Source: Cudoniella acicularis
Lineage: Eukaryota > Ascomycota > Leotiomycetes > Helotiales > Helotiaceae
DNA: 46,176 nucleotides
Reading direction: 5' to 3'
Assembly: GCA_013054445.1 (NCBI GenBank)
Contig: JAAMPI010000273.1
Location: 1-46,176, forward strand
The notes beneath the pieces were generated by a model. That model made no database searches. It was not told where the DNA came from and worked only from the letters and a program-made list of their open reading frames with translations. Below are positions 10,381 to 20,081 of this stretch, piece after piece. Within the stretch, counting starts at the first letter, position 1. Each line of letters starts with the position of its first letter. A program made the translations under genes and the position numbers.

Positions 10381-11852
10381 ATGTCAACAGAACCAGACCT
10401 GACTCTGCCCGACACGGCACCCGTCTCTGATCACTATGACACCAACGAGGATAGCAAACCCGTCGCGCTTTACACGCTCGTCGACCTCACCGAGAATGAT
10501 TTCCAAGAACTCCATCGCGTTTCCGACGAGGGTTCCATGTCGGAGGACAACGTCCGCATTGCACCACGAGCGCGTTTCGTCGGCGAGCCATTGAGAGCCG
10601 TATACGACTATCACCTAGAACTCGCCAAAGAAGGCGTGTATAACACAATTTATTTTATTGTCGCAATAGATCCTGATTGGAGGAAGAATGGCGTCTTGCT
10701 GGTCACGTTAAGTGAGGATTGCGATTGCAAAGTTGATTCTTTCCGCATCAAAGCCCAAGCATCCGGTTTGAGCTACGTGAATTTGAATATTGGGAATACG
10801 AGTTGGGAAGAGGAGAAAGAGTGTTATGAGATTGGGCCTGGGGAAGGCGACAAAGATAGCAATGCTGGCGACGAGGACATCGACGATGGAAGTGAAGATG
10901 AAAACGGCAATTTTCCCTCGAAACCAGATGATCCGGGCTCTCCAACTTCTGGTCCGATTCCGCCGACGAAACCGCCATATTATGGAGAGTATATTGGTGT
11001 GTATGTCATCGAGGGCTTGAATCCAACGGAAGTCATGAATACAGTTGAGGTCGGACCCGAATCCAAACACAGATATTACAATCGGCTGCAGGCTATTCTC
11101 CCAGCAGGTAGTGCGGATCCCGTCGCTGAAGCTTTCACAATCCATCCCTCGAGATGCGAGAGAAATAAATGGCTAGACAAAAGGATGATTTTCGTGGTTG
11201 ACACTTTGAACCCGGAAAATGATGGAATTATCCTGGCTAGCCTGGGTGGCGTCGTTGAGGGGCAAGAGTTACCACGCGGGGCCACGCAGAGAGTACCCTT
11301 CAATGCCCGTGAATGCACTCAGAAATTCTACTGTGGCATCAGGAATGGAGTTCGAGACTGGGCTCCGAAAGATCTCTGCTTCGGTCTCTTCCCTTTCAGC
11401 AATGAGAGCCGCCAAAGCGATGCAAATATATTGCTTGATCCGAAATATGGCTCACGAAGGGAGTGGGAGCGACTTGAGTATGAGCCCGGTTGGGATTGGG
11501 GTGTATGGGGGGATAAACCGCCATACGAAGATGAGACCGAATCGCTTCAGACTGCGCTGAAGCGTTGGCCTTATTGGTGCTGGAAAGAGAGGCTTCACCC
11601 GAAGTTTGTTAGAGATTCGTTTATTTGTTTGGATACTGCGGATTTCGCTAGCAAGGGAGTTTTGCTGGTGAAGTTGGGGTGGGATGGAGATGTTAGTGGG
11701 GTGCTGAGAAGATGAAAACGCTCAACGTTGATGAAGATGTTGAAACTTGGCGAGTGCCGATTAAGGAAGCTTATGAAACTCTTGTCGATGTTATTGAAGG
11801 GAGGAAAGTGTGGGGTGGTAAAAAGCTCGAAGAGGCTGGAAGGTTATCCTGA
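10381..11852 (+). CDS. Protein of unknown function with three internal repeats; C terminus apparently frameshifted
   Basis: The ATG at 10381 opens a 444-codon frame ending at 11715. No named domain is recognised. Three internal units share the pattern hydrophobic strand, acidic turn, G-[VI]-[LI]-L-[VA]-x-L: YFIVAIDPDWRKNGVLLVTL (about residues 91-110), MIFVVDTLNPENDGIILASL, and SFICLDTADFASKGVLLVKL. An acidic, low-complexity linker lies between units 1 and 2. In the first two units the strand block is followed by a further block; in the third that block would lie beyond the stop. The overlapping frame does encode it (VETWRVPIKEAYETLVDVIE) down to a stop at 11850-11852. One missing base in the GGGG run at 11698-11701 would explain this. 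I therefore give the end as 11852. It may be a cytoplasmic protein; the function is unknown. Confidence 0.65.
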
Positions 11853-12335
11853 GATTAAAAGATCTCAAATCATTCTAGTAAAAAGACAAAATAGGAGGCA
11901 GAAGTGATGATTATTTGCTTACGAAGTTGCGAACAGAGTATGGAACCAAACACAAGAGTTTTACTTGTTAGATCAACATTTCTAATTTCCTACTCTAATT
12001 TTTTTTTGTCTTCTCTCACCTACCGTACGATTTAGTTGATGGTTGGTCAAGACATATCCAGTCGGAAAGGACATTCTTTCAAGCCACATGGCAGTGCTGC
12101 AGCTTTATCACCCCACCTGTGTCTCACAGCAACACTACAAGATTAGGCAGAAGTTTTGTGCACGATAAAGTACCCTTACTTTTCTTTACTTCACTTCACT
12201 TCATTTCATTAAATCCTATAAATCAATTTCACGTTCATTAACGGAAACCTCATTTCGACACTTATAACCAGCAAATCACAGTTACTCACTTGCTCTTTCA
12301 CTAAACAAGCATCAAAGCTAGATAAAATTTGCACA
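11853..12335. other. Intergenic
   Basis: Contains a nine-base T run near 12000 and CACTTC-type repeats near 12185-12210 in the promoter side of the next gene. No gene is seen. Confidence 0.4.
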
Positions 12336-13415
12336 ATGCCTTCGGAAGAGTATCTCATATCTAGATCCCCAGTCGCATCTTCTACAACCACTTCCACAGA
12401 CTCGTTCTCCGAAACGTGTGCGTCCCCCCTATCTCACCATACCCCACCGCAACCCTCATCATCAAAACCACCCAACTAACACCCCTCCCCCCTCCCTCAG
12501 ACGCACCCCTCTCAAGGAACCTCTGCGGCATCCCGGGCATCCCCCTCTTCAACCCCTCCACAACCATCACCCTCAACAACACCACCTACGAAATATGCAG
12601 CACCTGCCGGCGCCCCGCCCTCTCCACCCCACACATACACTCCGAAATCAACGATCTTAAGTACAAAAATTGCGATACCTGCCACCAGCAATTCCGTCTA
12701 GTCATGTCCTTTGGATTGCCTTTCCGCATTCTGCAATTCGGCCTCATTCAGCTTCCTTGTTATATGCCTTACCCCGAGGGAGTGTTTTTGAAAAGTGAGG
12801 AGGGGGCCATTAAAGGGTTGGGGATAGTGCTGCTTGTGTTTGCGGTATGTACTATACAGGATCTATCCTTTCAATCCTTAATTGCCGTATAGAGAGTACA
12901 CCTCCCTACGCAAAGCCCTGTTAATAAATCAATTAAATAAACAGATTTCAACCTCAATAATCACGTTCGTAAACGTGATTATCATCCGCTCAGCAGGCAA
13001 TCTCGCCTATTACCAACCACAGCGCCATCGACTTGATTTAGCCCTCGAACTTCTACCCTTCGTGTTATGGCTAGGACTTTTTGTCTTCGCGGCTGTTGAT
13101 GCTGCTTCTTTTTGCGGGAATCTCACGTGTGGTGGGGCTATGACGCTAATGACTTTGGCTATTCTATTAAACGCGTATGTTTGATTTATGTCTTTCTTTT
13201 CTTTTCTCTTTTTTTTTATTTCAATTATATTTTTAAAACAGAAGAACAATTTCCTGACTTGTAGGCACAGGCTCATGTTCGGAATCACTTCTACAATAAC
13301 CTTGCTAAGGTTGATTCGAGACCCAAAACACAAGGAATTTAGAAGAATAGAGGGGAATTGTAATACCGGAAATTTCATGCCAAATTTCTGGATGGCGTTG
13401 GCGTATTATACCTGA
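12336..13415 (+). CDS. Multipass membrane protein with a CxxC...CxxC motif, about 268 aa, function unknown
   Basis: Exons are 12336-12417, 12501-12844, 12945-13174 and 13265-13415; all junctions are in phase and the total is divisible by three. Intron 1 uses GTGCGT with an ACTAAC branch site, intron 3 GTATGT with CTGAC. A Ser/Thr-rich N terminus leads to NLCGIPGIPLFNPSTTITL, then two cysteine pairs (CSTC and CDTC, about 22 residues apart) that look like a zinc or redox site. Hydrophobic helices follow: LGIVLLVFA joined to ISTSIITFVNVIII, then LPFVLWLGLFVFAAVDAAS, then MTLMTLAILLNA. I do not recognise the family. The exon 2-3 junction is the least certain. Confidence 0.6.
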
Positions 13416-13816
13416 TTTGGATTCCCTTGGGGTGGAATATATCTAGAGAAGGTATTGTCAGATAAAGGAGATTAGGAGTAAGATAGTGGTGCTTTTCCCT
13501 TCCAAAATGTCAGGAAAGGAAAGGGGCCTTTTCTTGATATTAAATTGAGAACTTTTAGTTGGAAAACAGCTAAAAAAAAAACATAGAACTATGAAATTAT
13601 AATATATTTTCACATTAGGGCGTTTACAATCCGCAATATCACAGTAATACAGTCATAAGACAGTATAAAATTATTTTTTAAATTATTATTATTCAATTAG
13701 AATCAGTCAGAATCAATCATCACGACATAATACTTACTCTTCAATCCATCTCTCTTCTAACCTCTAGAATCTAAAGTTCTATTTCAACGCCCCAACTAAC
13801 CTCTCCTCCTACGACT
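13416..13816. other. Intergenic, AT-rich
   Basis: AT-rich 3' flank shared by two convergent genes, with an A9 run near 13573 and ATTATTATTATT near 13682. No gene is seen. Confidence 0.4.
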
Positions 13817-13960
13817 TCAGTCAGGACACAGTCCCATAGCCTCAGTAATCCACCCCAGCCAATCATCCCTATCACAGGGTTCTCTTGCCACACAGCGCCG
13901 AACTCCCCTGTAAATGGCATGGCCGCAGCCGGTATATTCGGTGAAGGTAATTGCGCACAT
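13817..13960 (-). CDS. Small Cys-containing protein, 47 aa
   Basis: A short frame on the minus strand opening MCAITFTEYTGCGHAIYRG and ending MGLCPD. It has the features of a real short fungal gene. There is a TATATAAAC box at 14107-14115, a pyrimidine-rich leader (TCTCCTTTCCTCTCTTCTC) and an A-rich start context (CAAAATG). The opening MCxxTFTxYTGCGHA resembles short fungal hypothetical proteins I have seen that begin M-C with a YTGCGH motif; their function is unknown. An overlapping frame on the same strand is longer but has no such features. Confidence 0.6.
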   Translation of the reverse strand: MCAITFTEYTGCGHAIYRGVRRCVAREPCDRDDWLGWITEAMGLCPD

Positions 13961-15261
13961 TTTTGCTTTGAGTTGTTTGTTGTTTCAGCTTGCTTGCTTG
14001 TTTGTTGAAGGATGTATAGAATAAATAGAAGGTGTTTATGGGTGAGAGAAGAGAGGAAAGGAGATGAGTAAAGAGTGTGAGTTAATGTAAACAAGTGGCA
14101 TGGATTGTTTATATAATGGCAAAATTGTCGTGTCTTGTTTTAAATTTTCTTTGACATTTAGAACAATGTCTTGTTTCATAACTTTCGTGTTTTTTGTGTA
14201 TCCCGAGGACAGTGCGGGAGGGTGAAAGAGCTTGTTTGTTTGTTCTCTGGTGAAGTAACAGCGACCCAGCAATTATCTGAGTATTGTTTCAGTTACACCC
14301 GCTGAAATGTAGTGAATCGCATACATCGTAAACAGGAAGCGCATTGACTAAAATTGTAAGAAGTAATTTGAAAAGGCTAGAAAGGTGTTTTGGGATAGTC
14401 CTTAGGAAATGGACCTAGACGGTCAATTTATTTCAGTCTATTTCGGTTTCACGTTGTGTATTGATGTGCAGTAAAAAGTATAGCACCTGGGCATGACACA
14501 GCTAATTGAAGTCAATATTAGGTCATTGCTTCCTCGACCGAAAATTATTGATTCTATTTATTCTGCGTAGCATTTAAAGACACTTATCATTCGCATTATT
14601 TTTCCTTTTTCAAACTTATTACTCATCGCCTTGATCTCGAATGTAGGGATGCAGGCGAAAAGAAAAAGAAAATCAAACTTAGGATACTGTGACCAGAACA
14701 CCTGCAAACTGACACCAAGACACAACAGCCACAAAGCCTACTATGTATGTACTATCCGCTGGAACCCATATCGATGGCAGTCGACTTCGAAGCACTATAG
14801 TAAATTAGAGAGGGTGACCACCGTCCCTATATAGAAACCGAAGTCCGTCTCGCTATATATCCTCGACAGTAAAGAGTTGGGCTCATCAACGCCTGCACCG
14901 ATTACTACATATAATTTCATAACTGGAACAGATGAATCCTTCCAATTTCGCCCAAAGAAAATATTTCTGGGGTAATAGGGAGAAAATCTTGTCAGAGCAG
15001 ATGTTGGGAAAACTTCAACAGTTGTACTGGTATCCCTTGTCACAGGAACGTCGTTCTGGTTGGCCTCCTACTGCAATATAAATCACGGGAGAAAAAAAAC
15101 AAGAACGAGTAAAAGAAATATAATTCTATTCTCAAGGAAAATCACCTCTAGGCGGCCTTTCTATTGAAAAATGAAAAGATAACCGAAAGGCACTCCCAAT
15201 CGCGCCTCCCCAAAATTCCATCGCCCTGACTCCAATGACATTCTCTAGGTAACGGCAAGAG
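13961..15261. other. Intergenic
   Basis: Holds the promoter and leader of the 47-aa gene and the 3' flank of the FMN reductase. Open frames at 14631-14834 and 14795-15043 have no coding features. Confidence 0.4.
14107..14115 (-). promoter_or_regulatory. TATA box of the 47-aa gene
   Basis: TATATAAAC on the minus strand, about 150 bases upstream of the ATG at 13960. Confidence 0.45.
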
Positions 15262-15906
15262 CTACCCCTCCACAACTGGAGGGACAAGCGCACCTTCCAA
15301 TTCCCTCCACGCCTTCTCAACATTCCCCTTCTCACCATCCCACATCGTCGTTTCCCCCTCGAGACCAATATCCTTCCCCGTAGCCGCCATGCGCGTCACA
15401 TCCCTCGACGGAAACGAAAGCGCTACCATGGTCTCCAAATTCTTCATGCCCACACCATCCAACACCTGCCTCAATTGCGCTGCAGCTTTTCCGCCCCCAT
15501 GGCCTCCATAGCTGACGATCATGGCTGGTTTGCCTTTCCATTCATTGAAGAGGTAGTCAATTGCGTTTTTCAAGACGGCGGGATAACCCCAGTTGTATTG
15601 CGGCAGGACAAAGATGAAGGCGTTGTATTTTTGGATTTCTAGGGACCAGGCTTGGGTGTGTGGCTGGACGTAGTCGGCTGCGGTGTGGATTTGTGCGGGG
15701 ACGAGCGGCTCGTTAAACATAGGGAGGTTCCATTCCAGGAGGTCGATGGTGGTTAGCGTTGGTGGTGTTAGGTTTGAGGTATATGAAGGGAGAGAGGTGA
15801 TGGTTGAGCTGACAAATGAGGCTATTTGTGGGCAAACGCGGGGTTGGCGAGAGGAGCAGATAACTACTCCAATTGAGTGCGGTTTTGGGCTCGTGGTGGT
15901 CGCCAT
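15262..15906 (-). CDS. NADPH-dependent FMN reductase family flavoprotein, 214 aa
   Basis: Flavodoxin-fold reductase expected to use NAD(P)H and FMN to reduce quinones, azo compounds or free flavin. The protein opens with the strand and phosphate loop IGVVICSSRQPRVCPQIA. The diagnostic central block is FVLPQYNWGYPAVLKNAIDY followed by W-KGKPAMIVSYGGHGGGKA. Single exon. I start at 15906 (MATTTS), just before the first strand; a longer in-frame start at 16056 adds about 50 residues without conserved features. It lies at the edge of the biosynthetic cluster and could act on a quinone intermediate, but that is inference. Four GTTCGG/CCGAAC words lie upstream. Confidence 0.9.
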   Translation of the reverse strand: MATTTSPKPHSIGVVICSSRQPRVCPQIASFVSSTITSLPSYTSNLTPPTLTTIDLLEWNLPMFNEPLVPAQIHTAADYVQPHTQAWSLEIQKYNAFIFVLPQYNWGYPAVLKNAIDYLFNEWKGKPAMIVSYGGHGGGKAAAQLRQVLDGVGMKNLETMVALSFPSRDVTRMAATGKDIGLEGETTMWDGEKGNVEKAWRELEGALVPPVVEG

Positions 15907-16590
15907 GGTGGATAGATGTGTTGCGGTGAGGCGGTAGGAGGGCTTGATGAAGTTTGCTGAGTTACAAGGGGTCTTTTGGAGTCTTATATATTGTGATCGC
16001 ATATCGATGTCCAAAAATAAATTTCCTGCAGCGCTGAAGTTCGGACGCTGAAGCATGAATTAATAGCGTGGGGAATTTTTAAGCGTTCGGGAGCGCAGGG
16101 GTCCATACGGAACCGAACAACTGAGATCAAGCTGCGCGCTAGCCAATCGGCAGTTCGGACTTCACGAGATTGGACGGGCCTACTCGGATTTAAGATGGAT
16201 TTAAGGTAGGCTTCGGATCCGGGCGGAACGGGTGGATCTCAGGCGGAATAATCGTCAATCCATCAGCAATTCGAGGTATGGACCGGGGAAATATTGAAAT
16301 GTTTGACGAAGACGATCCCAAATATTTCGTTCGGCGAGTTAAATAAGCGGAAAACCTGCAAAACTAGTCCTTGAGAGTAGGGCCTTGAGAGCAGGGGAGA
16401 GGGAATAGGCTGGCAGCCTGTAATTGTTCCCCTTGTCTGGGAATATCTCGTGCGAAATCTTCCCTGGAAGTTTTGTGTGGCCTTGAAGAAATCCCGAGTC
16501 CGACCAATGAATCGAGCCGTTATGAGATAACTGGTTGTATAATTCGATGCATGCTCGACAATATCACAATTGGATGCTTTTCCAAATATC
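15907..16590. other. Intergenic: FMN reductase promoter and 3' flank of the regulator
   Basis: Contains the GTTCGG motif cluster. A minus-strand frame at 16263-16892 overlaps the last exon of the regulator in another frame and is not supported. Confidence 0.4.
16039..16158. promoter_or_regulatory. Cluster of four GTTCGG/CCGAAC words upstream of the FMN reductase
   Basis: GTTCGG at 16039-16044, 16085-16090 and 16153-16158, and CCGAAC at 16113-16118; two copies extend to GTTCGGAC. Four copies in 120 bases is far above chance for a 6-mer. Possible binding sites for a regulator; which regulator is unknown. Confidence 0.4.
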
Positions 16591-18256
16591 TCAATTATTT
16601 TTTGAGCTCCCTGCCGCCGAGTTGGAATTACCGGATTGTATTTGTTGTATACCAAAGCCGAGAGGTTTCGCAGCCAACTTAGACTGTGCCTGAACAAAAT
16701 GGAAGGCGGAGACAGCACGTTGACATCTTCGTTCAATCGTATCCGGATCCTCAAGCATGGCGCCGATTTCCATCCATTGCTGCCCTGCAGGCTGACCTGA
16801 ACTCCCCTGTTGCGATCTGGTGTGGTATACTGAACGAAGGATCTTGTGAATGGTGATAATTGCGGTGTTTGCGACACAGTCCAAGACACCAAATATGATA
16901 TCGGGATATTCGATATTTTGTTGAGTTGAGAGTGACATTGGGAGTGGTGAGCGGAGAAAATGAGGCTCGGCTTGAACTCTCAGCCATTTCTGAAAGTCTC
17001 TCAGAATTGTGAAAGCATTTTGGGTAAACATATCAGTCTGTTCTTCCCAATCAGATTGATTAAAGGATCGCGCTGCGAGTTTCGAATGCTGTTCAAGCAA
17101 ACCCGGCATTTTGACGAGAATGGCGCACATTTGTGATTTTAACATGAGGGTTGTCGAGTGTGGACTTTCTAAGAGCCAGTCGGAGCTTTCCGCCAGTAAA
17201 GTTTGCCATTCCGACGAGCGCAAAAAACAATCCTCCCTGAATTTCATTGACTGGCCAATCTGGTAGGATTAACACAAATGATTAGTCAACTTATTGACCC
17301 CAGAAGACAGGAAGAAGTGGCGTTCACATACAATGTAACTTAGCTGAGAATGCAACATAGCTTGCTCAAATGCCGTCTGGTATCGCTGTATGCCACGAGA
17401 AGAGAATAATGTTGAAGTTCCACGAGCCAAATGACTCCATTCCCCGCTATCTATATTCACAACGAGCTGAATAGGGGTATCATTAGCTGCGGTCAAAACC
17501 TGTCAAGATCCGCAGGAACAACCTACTTCGGACATCTGCAGCAAAATTGATGCGCACAGGGTTTCTGGTTCCATGCGGGCGGATTCGTCGTTGAGATAGG
17601 CTCTCAGAGACGACAAGGCTTTTACATAACTTTGATAAACCTTTTCGTTGAATTTGTACGGGGTGGAAGGTGTGTAGGAGTAAATGGAACAGAGGCATGC
17701 CACTGCATCGTCGAGTGCAAGGTTGTGACCCAAGCGGGCCGGGATCAGTCCAAAGAATGAACCGAATAGGGGAAGAGGCATCAAGTCTCCCTTCACTTTG
17801 CAATCCAAGCAATATACTAATGCTGAACCAAGCGGGTTAAGATTCAGAAATCGTGGTACTTCGAGCTTCATGGGGGTGTCATTGGATTGGACATTCTCCC
17901 ATCCCATCACCCAATCATCATGATTTGTTTTCCTTTCGAGACATCTCGAATATGCGCTTTCCAGTCTTGAGTTGATTGGATCGTAAATATATTTTCTGCC
18001 GGCATAGTGATCCGCTAAGCGGGGAGCTTCATCTACGAACTTCCAAGTTGTTGGATATCCCGGGCAAACCCACCCGCCTTTGATGCACTGTGTGCATGAA
18101 GGCTGTTTTTCATCACACTGCGTTGGCGATTCAATCAGCCTACTTTGCAATTTTGATTCGAAAGAGCAAGATTTTGGGAGAAAGGGGGTCCAAGCATACT
18201 TTCTTTTTCCGTTTACGACAGTTGGCGCAGCGGTTGCTGGTGAGAACGCCCACCAT
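16591..18256 (-). CDS. Zn2Cys6 fungal transcription factor, about 494 aa
   Basis: Exons (minus strand) are 18256-18200, 18117-17527, 17499-17332 and 17259-16591. Exon 1 joined to exon 2 gives a perfect Zn2Cys6 binuclear cluster: RCANCRKRKKK, then CDEKQPSCTQC and a sixth Cys in GGWVCPGY. The intron between (18118-18199) has GTATGC and GCAG ends. The rest is a helical fungal TF regulatory region (LDDAVACLCSIY, SLRAYLNDE, ASILLQMSE). Between QMSE and VLTAAND lie 27 bases (17500-17526) with GT-AG ends and an in-frame TGA; they must be a very short intron or an insertion carrying a stop. The gene is divergent from the FAD monooxygenase and is the likely pathway-specific regulator of the cluster. 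Confidence 0.85.
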
Positions 18257-18837
18257 CTTCGCGGTAAGGTTAACGCAACAATGGACTATTTGGGCATTGA
18301 GGGGAGGGGAGATATGATTGAGGAGAGCGTCTTGAGTTGTCGTCGGACCACACTGTCAAATTCCGCCTTACCGGAGGGCTTGGTCTGTTTCGGCACCTCA
18401 GCAGTAGCCGGGTCCGAACCAATCATCCCAGACCTACCCCGCTACCAGGAGCAAATCCCTGAATGTGGCATAGCCCTCCGTGCTGTGGCGTCTTAGCGGC
18501 GCAAGATGCAACCTCTGATGACAACCTCAGCTGCAGGACAATTTCTCTTCCTTTTTCATGCTCTACGCCATGGCAGCATTTCATCACGACTCGGAGTTCC
18601 AAGTGGATAACGACGCGTTCGTGGCGAATTCAACGAATTCTTCCAATTCTCTCGGAGTCGAAGCACAATAGCGAAGAGCGAAAACCCCGAGGAATCGTTT
18701 TGGGAGAATTCTTCTCTTGAGATAAATACTAGACGAGGTACGTATAGATGAAGTCATCAACAACTTTCATACATTCAAACAATTCTCTCTTCATCAAAAG
18801 ACAGAAACATCTCCAAAGCGACCCATGCATCGCAGTC
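18257..18837. promoter_or_regulatory. Bidirectional promoter region, regulator (-) and FAD monooxygenase (+)
   Basis: About 580 bases between two divergent ATGs. It holds one CCGAAC (near 18415) and scattered CGG/CCG half-sites; I cannot define an operator. Confidence 0.35.
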
Positions 18838-20081
18838 ATGTCTGCACCTCGCATTGCCATTATCGGAGCAGGTCCAGGAGGTCTCACACTTGCTAGCATC
18901 CTCCAGAAAAATGGCGTAAAATGCACCATCTTCGAGCTAGACGCCTCCCGCACCTCACGAGATCAAGGCGGCATTGTGGACTTACACTCTCAAGCTGGTC
19001 AGCTTGCACTTCGCGAGGCTGGAATTCTGGGGGGGGGGGGGGGGGGGGTTGAAAAGAACACCATCCCACTTGGGGAAGCCATGAAGTTGATCAAGAGTGA
19101 TGGCACCGTTTGCTGGGATGAAAGTCACACCAAGCATGTGGAACATGCAACTTCGAGAGATAGGCCAGAGATTCTCCGATCGAAACTGCGAGATATTCTT
19201 CTGGATTCGGTTGAGCCTGCCTCAATCCAGTGGAACAGGAAACTTGTCCGGGTAGAGCAGGCTGAAGGCACCCATATCAAGTACAACTTGCATTTCACGG
19301 ACAGTGTAGAAGAAGGCTTCGACCTTGTGGTTGGCACGGATGGTGCTTGGTCCAGGGTGCGACCTCTTGTTACGGATGTCGAGCCACATTATTCGGGTGT
19401 CACCATCGTCGAGCTCAAAGCCGCCCAAGCTAGCACCAAGAAACAATGGCTGTCCAACTTCATGGGAACTGGCACTCTCTTCATGTTCGACAAAGACCGT
19501 GCTCTGGCCTGTCAATAAAATGGCAACGACTCGATTCGAGTATACGCCGCTGTTCGCCAGCCGGAAACCTGGGTCTCGGATTGTGGAATCGATTAGCAAA
19601 AGCCAGAATCTGCAAGGAAAGCTTTGGTAAAAGGTATTTTGCTGACTGCCATGCTGATCTGAAGTGTGTCATTGCGAGCGAGGCATCAAACGGGCTCATA
19701 ACTCGACCACTCTATATGCTTCCAATCGGTACAAAATGGGCTCCGCGTGCGGGGATCACTCTTCTCGGCGACGCTGCACATTTGATCACGCCTTTTGCTG
19801 GAGTTGGTGTCAACGTAACTATGGCGGACGCGCTTAGCCTTTCAAGAGCAATTATTGAGCGGAAAGACGATTTCGGCGTTGATCCGAACACCAGTTTGGC
19901 TGAGGCCATAAAAGAGTATGAGGAGCCAATGTTCGAGCGCGCAAGGGAGAATATGGAAATGACCTGGTCTGGATTGGAGGGTCATTTCAGTGTTGATGGC
20001 ATTGATCAACTTGTGAGACTTCTCGAGGGGCAAATAAAGATGGAGGCGATGATAGCTGTAGAGAAATTGGAGACTTCTTGA
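18838..20081 (+). pseudogene. FAD-dependent monooxygenase, disrupted by two stops and a frameshift
   Basis: Group A flavin monooxygenase. The start at 18838 opens MSAPRIAIIGAGPGGLTLAS with the Rossmann GxGxxG. LREAGI, GEAMKLIKSDGTV and DLVVGTDGAWSRVRP follow. The C-terminal FAD motif is GITLLGDAAHLITPFAGVGV. Disruptions: TAA at 19516-19518 after DKDRALACQ; TAG at 19594-19596 where related enzymes often have Trp (CGID-stop); and a one-base loss in the A-run at about 19629-19633, after which the next frame continues YFADCHADLK to the true stop at 20079-20081. A run of 20 G (19029-19048) encodes six Gly where related proteins have an ordinary loop. The TGG-to-TAG type change would fit G-to-A (RIP-like) decay. 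It was probably a tailoring oxygenase of the cluster. Confidence 0.85.
19029..19048. repeat. Homopolymer of 20 G inside the FAD monooxygenase
   Basis: Twenty consecutive G. The length keeps the frame open. Such a run is rare in coding DNA and could be a real mutational hotspot or an assembly or read artefact. Confidence 0.9.

Noticed and set aside
16263..16892. 209-codon minus-strand frame after the regulator
   Set aside because: It overlaps the regulator's last exon in another frame; the regulator's own frame keeps family-like sequence to its stop at 16591.
18080..18496. 138-codon plus-strand frame
   Set aside because: Antisense to the Zn2Cys6 exons and the promoter; the minus-strand zinc cluster is unambiguous.
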